The notes beneath the pieces are model-generated. The model was given only the letters and a program-made list of their open reading frames with translations. It ran no database searches and was not told the DNA's origin. Position numbers and translations under genes: made by a program. Positions 25,013 to 35,305 of a stretch of 64,000 nucleotides of DNA are shown in pieces. How positions within the stretch are numbered: position 1 is the first letter of the stretch; the number at the start of each line of letters is the position of its first letter. Origin of the DNA: Ehretia macrophylla (lineage: Eukaryota; Streptophyta; Magnoliopsida; Boraginales; Ehretiaceae); the NCBI GenBank assembly GCA_037974665.1, contig CM075764.1, forward strand, positions 90,898,825-90,962,824. The letters run 5' to 3'.

Positions 25013-25374
25013 TAAGGGCAAGCTCAATGGAGTCTCTAAATTTAGAGACTTTCTAAATTTAGATGTTCCAAACCTGTTTTTAGAGCCCCCAAACCTAAAA
25101 AGCAACACTATTTATGACAAAAGTACGTGAGTTCTACCATTTTTAGCTTAAAAGATGCCAAAATAGAGCCTGAGCTTTATTTTGTTCAACAAATTTAGAG
25201 CCCCAAATTTAGATTGAGCTCTATTTTAGTATTTTTTAAGTCAAAAGTGATGGACCCTACGTACTTTTGTCATGAATAGTATTATTTTTTAAGTTTGGGG
25301 CTCTAAAAACAGGTTTGGAACATTCAAATTTAAAAAAGTCTTTAAATTTAAAGACTCCATTAAACTTGTCCTAA
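25013..25374. mobile_element. Harbinger/Tourist-like MITE, TSD taa
   Basis: The element is 25016-25371 (356 bp). Its ends gggcaagctcaatggagtct and (inverted) ggacaagtttaatggagtct pair. taa flanks both sides (25013-25015 and 25372-25374). The interior is close to a full palindrome, so the transcript would fold into a long hairpin. Similar termini are seen at 42705-43209. Confidence 0.7.
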
Positions 25375-25747
25375 GAAGAGAGTATCCCTTGCCTCAAACC
25401 TTTAAACTCCTCAAAAAGTACTCCTCCAATCGTCCATTAATAGCAATGAATTTGTTTGGGTAGTCTAAAACTAAACCTGCATAGCTTTGATGATAAAGTC
25501 TGAGTTGATTGAATCAAAAGTCATCATTATGTCGACTTCCATAAGCTCATAAGCTCACATTATTCCTGTCTAATCAAAAAATTGCCCATAATCTTTATAC
25601 TTATTATAACTTTCCACGATTTAGGATGAATGATAATTTTAGGGTCTAAACTTAATCTTATATAAAATTAAAGACAAGAATTTCAAAACCTTAATGGAAG
25701 GACTAAAACTTTTGAAAATGAGATATTTATACACTATTAATCACAAA
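25375..25747. other. Intergenic, no feature seen
   Basis: AT-rich. I recognise no gene or repeat between the MITE and the tandem block that follows. Confidence 0.4.
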
Positions 25748-26420
25748 ATATTGAGTTAGTATTACTTTTAACCCTGCAATGTATGTACAATATGATATTT
25801 CACCCTAATGTTAGTTTTATACACTTAACCTTGTCAACAAGCATGTCTCTTATAATTTTTAAAAGCTTACGAATATATCTAAATACCCTTTGTTTTTACT
25901 AATGATACAAAGGTATTAAGTGATATAAGATAAATATTAAGGTACAAAATCTTATACTTTATACATTAAATGGTAAAGCGTTATTGATGTTAGGTTAATA
26001 CTATTTTATCCTCTCCATGTATATACAGTTTAATATTTTTTCCAAATACTTTAATTTATATCACTCAACCTCTTCATGTTGTGGTCCAGATGGTACATGA
26101 ACTACCAATGAGCGGACTTTATCTGCAAGGTCAAGGGTTCGAAACTCATTAGAAGTAGTTCGTGGCCAGAGGCATTGAACCCCGAGTAGGGATTAGTCTC
26201 ATATCTTTGAGTGTTAGACATCTCGTGGCCTCTAACCAAAAAAAAAACTCTTCATGCTTTAGTTAACAAAAATGTTTGTTATTGTGTTTATAACAAATGA
26301 ACAAAAATGCCTCTTATTTTTACCTAATAACACAAAACGGCTAAGTGATACAAAGTAAATATTATGAGAGAAAAAAATCTAACATTTTGTATATATTAAG
26401 TAATTAAAATGATGTTAACC
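25748..26420. repeat. Diverged tandem repeat, about 2 copies, interrupted by a SINE
   Basis: Two related units of roughly 250 bp lie at about 25748-26000 and 26000-26420 (minus the SINE). Each contains tttaatatt-type text, a cactcaacct/cacttaacct segment, and near its end aagtgata(c/t)aa followed by aaatatta. A weaker third copy may extend to about 26700. Boundaries are approximate. Confidence 0.45.
26070..26256 (+). mobile_element. tRNA-derived SINE, TSD ctcttcatg
   Basis: The SINE body is 26079-26247 (169 bp). It has an A-box-like ggtccagatggtac near the 5' end, a B-box-like caagggttcgaaactc (about 26131-26146) and a 9-A tail. The exact 9-bp direct repeat ctcttcatg at 26070-26078 and 26248-26256 is typical of L1-type target-primed insertion. 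It splits one unit of the surrounding tandem repeat. Confidence 0.82.
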
Positions 26421-27337
26421 CGGAAAAAAAAAAAGAATATAACTATTAGGGAAGAAATGTTATTCTATTTATGCAATTTAATATTTTGTTTGGAGTTTTA
26501 TTTTTTGTAGTAATTTTTTTGTCTAGAAATTTCAAAATCTACACACACAAAAACACAAAGTAAACACTAGATATAAATGAAAGATTTTTTTGTACCTTCG
26601 TATATTATTAACGATTATGAAGGACATCTTAGTTAATTACATTATATGAGAAGGCTGAGTAATATAAATTAAACATTAGAGAGCAAATTATGTTATTAAT
26701 ATTTATATACGAATAAAGCTTTTAAGTGAAGATTAAATTAATTTTTAAAATTAAATATATCTTAATATATATATATATATAAGAAATATTTCAAATGAGT
26801 GGAGGCTGCTAATAGCTCCGCCATTGCACCCGTAAGTACAACCATTCCTATGATGGTTGACATTTACTTCAACTATAAAGAGGAAATTTTCCAAGAGGAT
26901 TTATAAATAGAAAACTGTTGACAGAGAAAATATAGCTTATTTCAAGCTTGTACTCAAGATCTAAATAGATGATGAACAAGTCATATTCAACATCTTTGAG
27001 GATATATATCAATTATCAAAATCTTTGAACGAGTGAATTCAATAACATAGAGCTAGAGACAAGCTTAAAACATACATAAATCAATAAAGAACTTGGCTTA
27101 AAAATATATTAATTAGATTAGTTGTAATTAGGAACATATAAAAATTGGCTGCACAAGTATCAGCGAACAACATCAAAGTATGCAGCAATTCTAATCAAAA
27201 TATAATTGCATATATTTGCATTAAGGTTCTCTCCTGCTGTCTGTATCAGCATAGCTTGTCAAAATATTTGCAAATCTATTCCATCTCCAACTTCACAAAT
27301 GAAAAACAGAAGATGGAAGATGCTTCTTGAAGCAATC

Positions 27338-27675
27338 TCAGGAAAATGTAATTCCACATTCTTTAGATCCTCGGGAAAACTCCGATACCTTCTTAAGCAA
27401 CTGAAATTTAGCCTCAACATCAAGATAATAGGCAGCCTTTACTGTCATTGTTCTCAATACCTTAGCATTCTTCAGAATAAAAGCTATCATTGCAAGTTCA
27501 TCTTCCAGGCCTTCAAATCCACTCATTAACATTGTTTTGAGGCATGAGAACAAACATATAGGAACTTTTTCAGGTTTGCTCCAGCATGCCACATGTGGGG
27601 CCTCATGATTCAAAACCTACAATAGCAACAAGAAAAAGTTAAAAAGTTTGTCGATTAAGAAAGAAAACCATGCCC

Positions 27676-27744
<69 letters not shown>

Positions 27745-30700
27745 TCCTCTCTCTCCATGGGCTTTTACTGACCACTGAAAGGGTAAGAGATTCTAATTTA
27801 TGCAAGCCTTCAACCAAGTTGAGTAGCAAATTGAAATGACAGCATTTAGCATCCACATCCAATCAAGTTAGTCTCAGAAAGCTTGGAGATGCACCTGCAT
27901 GGCTAAGAGCCTTCACAAAAGGAAAAGACAATAGAATAAATAAAAATTAAATTGTGTTCATGTCCCATACTAATAATTTTAAGCATACTACACTATAATA
28001 ACAAGAAGGTGAGACAACATAAATTGGGCATCCACCATGTGCAGATGAATATAAAGATCCAAATAAAAAATTAGCAACTAACCTACAACTTCTTAAACTA
28101 GAAAATTCCAAAATGTAAAATACTTCAAAAGTACAATCTATTAATTCAAAGATTGACATTCACTTCACTGAAGGGGAAAATTTTCTATTAAAAGGTCAAG
28201 AGAAAGATATTCGTTTTGATTCAGGTATTAAAGCCTATATCTCAGGCTTGAATCTATATCTTCACAGGACACCGTTTTATATATCTTAGAACAGCATATT
28301 CTAAATATCAAGCTAAAGCTTTAAGATTGACAGAGAAAGGGAAACTGAAGATCATTTCAGCACACATATCAAGAACCAGACTCTTGCACAAGTGAAAAGT
28401 ACAATGGAACCAATAACTCCTGATCAATGCAGAGATCAATTCTTTCATGTTATCGAGTGCTATCCCCAGTACTTTTCCATATATTGGGGATTTTGTAGCA
28501 TCAAAATCCTGCAAAGACTAAACATGTGACAGTTATTCTTTCATATATCGTATAAGATGAGGGCGGATGATAGCCTGTAGAAATTCCCATCTTCTGACTG
28601 TCAACTTGCCATTGCATATTTGGTTGAAAAAAGAGGAAATTTGATTGTACCAGCTAGTTGATGTCCTCGTTTAAAAAATTATGGTTCACAAGGATTCAAT
28701 TTACAATGTAAATATGGAGAATTCATAAAAGTAACATAGATAGTGAATATCATTTTGCTGTTGTAAGTCGGAGATCTTGTGGGCATTTTAGGATAAAACT
28801 CAGAAGGGTTCATCTCATTAGATGTAAAAACCGAAAAACAGAAACAAGCTGGAGGTGTTATACAAATAAATTGCATTGTGATGGTGAGATGTCCTTTGTC
28901 CTGCTGGGTCTTCCCCAACTCTCATGCCCTCTCTCAATCAAGAGATGGTATCCAGTAGAATCACAGTGGCACATAAGTCTGGTCAACATATGACGAACAA
29001 TATTACCCCTGTTATCAGCTACATCTCTGTCTGATACAATGCCAAGTGACCTATGCTAATGAAATTTCTCTCCAATGATGTCTCTCGGAATACCAATGAT
29101 CGAAGGCATAAAATTGCCGGTCAGAACGTTTTACTCTTAGACCTCTCTACGTTCTCCACAAATTCGAATAGATTAAAACAAAAAGGCAGGTTTTACTTAA
29201 ATTTCTAATCATACGTGCCAAAATGTTTTTAGATGAAGTCGAAAATAGTTATCAGGCCAATAGGAATATAACAACCTTATGGAAAGTATCTGAGGAGTTA
29301 TTGTACTTCTGAAGCAGGACAATGATTTTATCACTAGAAAGAAGAAAGGTACCTCTATGATAGGTATTTCATAAGCAATAAAACAGATTACCAAAGAATT
29401 GCTTCTTTTACTATATGCAAAAGGAAACGGAAAAACGAAGGAAAGAGAAATATTTATTAGATAAATGGAATACAAAAGTTTATGTTTATGATTTTGTGGG
29501 AATGGTTTTCAGCATCCACTTTAGAACTGGAAAAGAAATTTGCACTTAAGAGCCATTGAGTTGTAACAATGAGTAACATAGGTAAATCCATGTTACATTA
29601 ATACTTTACAGATGAGAATTCTATTTGTCTAATTCATAACTAGGTAACAAGGCCAACATTATTAAAGGATTTCAGATATGCTACTTATTTTAGAGAAGCA
29701 AAACAAGAATGCTTCTGATAATTAGTTTTGAGTCTTTACAAGAGATGATGAGTCTGGTTTGTGGGTTATTATTCTGATACGCATTGTATGAACACAATGA
29801 TTTCCAGTTACCGAAATGTTACAAAATATACACGAAGAGAAGTCGAATAAATCAGTAATGGGAAAATATTCACGAAATTTTCAAACTCACTTAAATAACA
29901 AGAATGTAAGGCCGAAAATTAGCAGTTTACCTCAAGGATATCAAGACTCACAGATAGATACTTGACGTTATAAACTCCTTGAAGAAGTTTAACTACAGCT
30001 TTAGAGTAATGATCATAGTCAATCAGCGGAACATTTGCTCCGCCTTTTATATTTTTGTTCCAAAGCTCTGCTTCCTCCAACGAGCATAAGTTTTCAATAA
30101 AGAAGTCTCCGGACAAACAGTCGGATAGATGAAGGTATTTAAGTGCAGGAGCATTTATCTCAAGCTTGTAGTCAATCTCTCTTCGGAAGGTATGGTCTGT
30201 TTGGTAAAATAGGAAGGTGAGATTTCTCAATGTTGGAGAAGATATTGTAAAGGTGACCACATTGTCATATGCATCTCTTTGAATAATCAGAGTCTCCAGC
30301 GATGAACAGCCAGAAATGAGCTTACGTACAGATTCATCGCATTGGTACCTTCCATATCTTAGACGAAGGGTTTTGAGATTTGGAAGACAAACCAAGCTTG
30401 GGACACTGAGATACGCACCACATAATTCAAGAAACTCTAGCGTCTCACAAGTGAAAAGATTACAAGGCAACTGAATGAGTGGATCAGAAGGGTAGGAATC
30501 ATTCAAACAAAACGCAAGCACTTTAAGATTCCTAGCAACTGCAGCGGTTATCCAAGTAGTAACATCATACACCTCACAATGTTTCCCAATCGTAAGAGAA
30601 AACTTGTCTATAGTTTGTTGATTGAGTAATAACAAAACCTTGTTAACAAAATGTGCAAATTTGATGTTCCTTTCGTTTGTAGCACGTCGACTGAACCGGC

Positions 30701-30905
30701 GGATATTGTCTCTGAAAATGAGATTATGGATATTTTTCCAGAGATTTCTCCACCTTGTTGACACCAAGCTGGTGGCCACAGCGTCTTTAGTTGGAAGAAG
30801 CGATATAATGTGAAAAAGAACCGATTTTGGTAAGTTGGTAAGCCTATCAATGTCATTTGAAGGTCGTTGGCGCTTATGGCCAGAAGGTCTTGCATTCGAT
30901 GACAT
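27338..30905 (-). pseudogene. F2: F-box/LRR/FBD gene with stop in exon 2
   Basis: Exon 1 is 29931-30905 (ATG at 30903-30905, MSSNARPSGHKRQ), exon 2 is 27773-27910 (138 bp) and exon 3 is 27338-27616 (279 bp). Exon 1 has an F-box (DRLTNLPKSVLFHIISLLPT) and leucine-rich segments (NVPSLVCLP-type). Exon 3 is an FBD domain (CWSKPEKVPICLFSCLK, then FEGLEDELAM). Donors are gag|gtaaac and gtg|gtcagt; acceptors are gaag|gctctt and gtag|gttttg. Exon 2 contains TGA at 27863-27865 where F3 has CGA, a CpG transition, so a spliced product would be about 341 residues and lack FBD. The longer frame to 30911 begins with TTG and was not used. Family role: substrate receptor of SCF ubiquitin ligase, substrate unknown. 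Confidence 0.85.
27677..27741. repeat. Uninterrupted (C)65 tract in F2 intron 2
   Basis: 65 consecutive C on the plus strand, meaning poly-G in the F2 transcript. The same position in F3 carries (GA)n and a short G-rich stretch instead. The glycine/proline-rich frames here are artefacts of the tract. Confidence 0.9.
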
Positions 30906-30977
30906 CTCCAAGATAGATTGATAATTTTTCTGGGTTTTGGCTTGTGAACAGAAACACCAACTTGATTTGCTGCTGCT

Positions 30978-30986
30978 TGTATATGT
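30978..30986 (-). promoter_or_regulatory. Decayed TATA-like box of F2
   Basis: On the minus strand it reads catatacaag where F3 has catatataag, at the same distance from the ATG. One substitution weakens the TATA. The upstream sequence is separated from it by the insertion at 30991-32910. Confidence 0.5.
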
Positions 30987-31184
30987 GGGATGTTAATGTA
31001 GCAAAGCTCATTTGAGCTCTACGAAGCAAAAAGAAAGAGAAAAATGCTCCTCATTATGAAAGAAAGAGAAAAAGATTGCGCAATGATAAGAGAGAAGAAA
31101 ATACAGCTGACATGACTAATGTGATTGATGTGACAACACAAAAAATAAATTAGCACATGTCTATTTTGAGGTCTGCCGCACACG

Positions 31185-31848
31185 GCTCAAAAAAATTTGC
31201 CTTGGACTTTTGCTAAAGTATGAACCTAAAATGATTAAAGAGGTCCTTCCAATTAACTTTTGTTAATCAAATATTAATAATTAAAGAGTTAACTGAGTTA
31301 AAAGACCATTATATTTTTAGGCAATATATATTATAAAAGAAAATTACAATAAAAGTCTAAATCAGTCTAAAAAAACATAATTCACATTATTTGTGCAGAA
31401 AAAAAAATCAAAAACTAAAAAATATCCGTTCAAACATAAACAAATTAAAGTCAGTAATATATAGTTAAAAAATGAACAATCATCATCGACATAATTAGCA
31501 GCGAGGGTACCGGCCAGAGAAGATGATGAATCATGATTGTTCATTTTTTAACGATATATTACTGACTTTAATTCGTTTATGTTTGAACTGATATTTTTTA
31601 GTTTTTTTTTCCTTCGCGAATTATGTGAATTATGTTTTTTTTAGACCGATTTAGAGTTTTATTGTAATTTTCTTTTTTAATATATGTTGCCTAAGGATAT
31701 AATGGTCTTTTAACTCGGTCAACCCTTTGACTGTTAACATTTGACTAACAAAAGTTAACTGTAAGGACCTCTTTAGTCTTTTTACAAATCTGAGAGACCA
31801 ATTTGATTTTTAGAGCAAACCTGAGGGACTAAAATGATTTTTACCCTA
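31185..31848. repeat. Foldback element with arms of about 260 bp
   Basis: Arms at about 31228-31484 and 31515-31777 are near-complementary (for example gaacaatcatcat against atgattgttc, and agaggtcc against ggacctct). They are separated by about 30 bp. The outer right end runs on to tttaccctaa. It would form a very long hairpin in RNA or single-stranded DNA. Confidence 0.75.
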
Positions 31849-31989
31849 AATAAAAGTCCATTCTTGAAGTTTTAGCATTCAATTGCAGAGAACAAAATAA
31901 GTTTTTCTTGATTGATTTTGGTCTTTATTGTGAGAGTTAACTTTTTATATTATTTGAAAGAAAAAAAAATTAGTTTTTTTTATATGAAA

Positions 31990-32705
31990 TAAAAAAAAAA
32001 TTATCCTTCAGATTTTGGGAAATGAACATTTTAATCTTTTAACTTTTGTAAAGTAACAATTTGATTCATTTTAATGTTAATTTTTTATAATTTTTCTATT
32101 TTATTCTTGGACCATTTTCTCTCTCCTACATGGTATTAAAGACATATTTGGGATATTATAAAAAATCAGAAAAAATTACCAAAAAATTCACAAAATGAGA
32201 TTAAAGACACGTTTAGGATATCTCCTGCATGACCATTTTGGGTTATCAAGTTCAAAAATAGGAGATGTTATTGTGGGTCAAAAGCAACTGTTCGCGAACA
32301 GTTATCAAGTTCAAAAATTATAATTTATTTTTGCGAACAGTTGCTTTTGACCATAATAACATCTCATTTTTTTTTAACTTAATAATTGTTCCGTTTATTT
32401 CTTCTCTAACTGTGGTGGATGATGATGTTGAAGACATTTTGTAGAAATTGTTTTTTTTTTTGTTTTGGTTTGGACATGTATATTTTGTGAATTTTTTGAT
32501 AATTTTTGGTGATTTTTTCTGATTTTTGGTGATATTCCAAACGTGTCTTTAATGTCATGCAAGAGAGAGAAAATAGGTCCAATGGTAAAATAGAAAAATC
32601 ACAAAAAGTTAACATTAAAATGGACCAAATTGTCACTTTTCAAAAATTGAGGGATTAAAAGGTTCCTTGCTCAAAACCTGAAAGACTAAAATATTTTTAT
32701 CTTTT
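31990..32705. repeat. Second foldback element, with a smaller hairpin nested in its loop
   Basis: Outer arms lie at about 32003-32198 and 32478-32694. The loop holds a second inverted repeat of about 40 bp (32261-32300 against 32330-32368), containing gtcaaaagcaactgttcgc and its complement. Non-coding. Confidence 0.7.
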
Positions 32706-32985
32706 CTTATATTAAAGAGAGTTGTTGTAAAATATTCTTATATCATAGTAAAAAAAAAAAATTATTTTATTATGGTTTTTCTCTCAATTTATTTGAAGGT
32801 TTTCACTAAATTTAGTGTCTTAATTATTTTAATTTTATATTATTTTCATATAAATTTTAGTTGTATAATACTATTTGTCTCCGATCATTCTGTTGCGTCG
32901 ATGCCCAACATAGGAAGGAACGGCAACCATGAAAGGTTTGCACTAGTGCGAAACCCATGTGGAGAAGATGAAGGGTTCTAAGGGT

Positions 32986-33423
32986 TTACAAAAGAGAGTT
33001 TAACTATAGGATAAAGATGATAATGTCCTGCCAATATTTACAAGCCTGATCACGTAAAAGATTTGGTGCATCTTCCGAATGCGTGCCCATGTTTCTTATA
33101 TACTTTATGCTAAACATGATATACTTTCTTCGAGCATCTCTAACAATTTCTAGTCAAAGTAAGGAGTCCAATCTAAAATTCAGCTCCAACAGACTAGCTA
33201 TCAAGATTGCCAAACGTTGTGAGCTCTCCATTTTGTTGTTGATACTTGCTACAAGCAGCGAGTTACTTCAGCTCGCTACTGCATCTTCTTTATCTTTTTA
33301 TGGTGCTACGTCTTCAGTTCCCTGCTTCTATTTTGGCTTTTTTTGTCATGCCTTATTATTTTGATGTTGTTGCTCGTTTTTTATGGCCAGATGAGAGTTT
33401 TTGTTTTTTTTTTTTGGTCAAAG
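32986..33423. other. Intergenic, no gene seen
   Basis: The open frames at 33083-33364 and 33246-33437 have no homology I recognise. The text cgagcatctctaacaatt near 33132 resembles Harbinger-type MITE termini, but I found no partner end. The stretch ends in a T run next to the F5 relic. Confidence 0.4.
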
Positions 33424-33656
33424 CAACTGAAATTTAGCCTCAACATCAAGATGATAGGCAACCTCTATTGTCACTGTTCTTAAGCCTTTATGGGCACTTT
33501 CTCAGGTCCGCTCCAGCATCTCACATGTGCATCTTTATGATCAAAATACTGCAGCAGAAACATAAGAAAGTTACGAACATTCGCATAGTATTCAGCTTCC
33601 ACAGTCAATTGAGTTAATCTCGGAAAGCTTGGGACTACACCAGCATGGCTAAGAGC
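33424..33656 (-). pseudogene. F5: relic of F-box/FBD exons 2 and 3
   Basis: It starts at the exon 2 acceptor (gaag|gctctt, 33656), encoding ALSHAGVVPSFPRLTQLTVEA. A deletion removes the second half of exon 2 and most of intron 2. The frame therefore runs straight into exon 3 (YFDHKDAHVRCWSGPEKVP). A second deletion removes the middle of the FBD domain, and the frame stops at 33480. It is closest to F4. No exon 1 is present; the matching intron 1 sequence to the right ends at 34727. Confidence 0.8.
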
Positions 33657-33794
33657 CTTCACAAAAGTGGACAAAAGATAAATAAAAAATTGAATTGTGC
33701 TTATGAATAGTTTAGATGATACAATACACCATAATACCAAGGAGGTGAGACAACAAGCATTGCGTCTCCACCACGTGCAGATGAAATGAGGAAT

Positions 33795-34169
33795 ATATAT
33801 GATATGGGTAAAAAATGGCCCAAGTGTCATGGCGGCCCAAAGCCCATGATGACAAAAGTAGCCCACATTGCAAGACACTTGTCATAACAATAGTATGTAA
33901 GGACAAAAGGGGACCACCACAAAAAGACAACTACATTACTATAAATAGCATAAGGAAAGTGAGTAAAAAGTATTCAATTAATTCTTTACTACTTCCAAAT
34001 TTGTCAATTCATATACACTCGAGCCCAATACTAATTCTTTCGCCCAAGGAAAAATGCGAGAGATAACTCTCGTTGTTTCTTTCCTTTTTCTTGTGCAAGT
34101 CCTCAACCCAGATTAGAAGATTGGACCGGCACTCAGCTCGACTCGGGAAACTTCATACTCAACAATACA
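33795..34169 (+). mobile_element. Small solo LTR-like element, 365 bp
   Basis: 33800-34164 starts tgatatgggt and ends cttcatactcaaca, with flanks atata / ataca. It contains a TATA-like ctataaatag near 33940-33949. The homologous F2 and F4 introns lack it, so it is an insertion. Orientation comes from the TATA. It could be a TRIM or copia LTR; family not identified. Confidence 0.55.
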
Positions 34170-34727
34170 TATCCAAATAAAAGAATTAGCAACACACCAC
34201 TTCTTGAGCTAAGAAAAGTCACAATGTATAATATTTAAAAACATTCAGTTACACGAATAACATCAAAAGTACAATCTATTGATGCAAAGATTGACATTCA
34301 TTTCAACTGAGGGAGAGTTTTTCCATTAAAAAGTCAAGAGAAAAATATATATCCATTTCGATTGAAGTATTACAGCTAATCTCAAGCTTAAATCGAGATC
34401 TTCACAGAAAGACATCATATTTGTATCTTAGAAGGGATATTCCAAAGATGGAGCAAAAGTTTTCTGATTGACTGGGAAAGGAAAACTTAAGATCATTTCA
34501 GCACACATATCAACAACCACTCTTGGGCAAGCGAAGAAGCTACATGTCAAAATGCAATGGAACCAATAACTGCTGATCAAGTAATGTAGGTAAAGCCCTG
34601 TCATATGAATACTTTACAGATTAGAGTTCTATTTGTTTAATTCACAAGTAGGTAACAAGTGCAAAATTTCCTGAGAATTTGATAGATTCGTAAAATGCAA
34701 AACATAAGACGAATTCTTCTTTTTTTT
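34170..34727 (-). other. Intron 1 remnant of F5
   Basis: It aligns with the F4 intron (58834-59100 and 61270-61385). Shared text includes gatcatttcagcacac and gatagattcgtaaaatgcaa. It ends in a T run where the copia fragment begins. Confidence 0.6.
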
Positions 34728-34789
34728 GAATGGTCTTTTCTAGAAAGTTTAACAAGTAAGTCCATGTTAGCATGACCAAGTCTCCTATA

Positions 34790-35152
34790 CTATAACCATA
34801 AGTATTCATTAATGGTAACTAAGCACGTCACATTTTGACATTTTAATTCATGAAAATTAATTACATGTACATTATTGCATCTATTTCCAATAAACAACAC
34901 TTTATCATCTTTATCATATACTTTGCAACAAGTAGATAGAAATTTAACTCTAAATCCATTATCACAAAATTGGCTCACGCTTAGCAAATTATGTCTAAGA
35001 CCTTTAACATATAAGACATCATGAATTGAGAGAGAGTTTATATCTCCTATGCTACCCTTGCCAATGACTTTGTCTCCTTCATTTCCTCTATAACTAACTT
35101 TACCTTTAAAATATTTGTCAATCTCATAGAAGAAAGAAACATCACCCGTCAT
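34790..35152 (-). pseudogene. SIRE-type copia protease C-terminus to pre-integrase
   Basis: The frame reads MTGDVSFFYEID, GDINSLSIHDVLYVKGLRHN and LLSVSQFCDNGFRVKF, the standard region after the copia protease active site. A stop follows LWL. In another frame, WHRRLGHANMDLL (pre-integrase) is visible until about 34728, where the element is cut off. Confidence 0.8.
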
Positions 35153-35305
35153 GTGCCTTGAGCACCCACTATCAATAACTCATGTATTTTCATACTTCAT
35201 CTTTAGGTAACCTATCATTCATAGAAACAAATCAAGTTCATTTTGGTCCCCAAGGTTCTATTGGGTCTTTTAGTGTTAGTTTGAAGTCCTAACACATCTA
35301 ACAAC

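Larger units (their letters stand above)
30986..32915. mobile_element. 1920-bp LTR-like insertion in the F2 promoter
   Basis: The element is 30991-32910, starts tgttaatgtag and ends gatgcccaaca. The flanks are tggga (30986-30990) and tagga (32911-32915). Deleting the element and one 5-mer joins atatgtggga to aggaacggcaacc, which matches the uninterrupted F3 promoter. It is most simply a solo LTR that later received two foldback elements. It has no coding sequence. Confidence 0.7.

Noticed and set aside
30906-30911. Upstream start of F2 at 30911
   Set aside because: The codon is TTG; the ATG at 30903-30905 matches the family start MSS.
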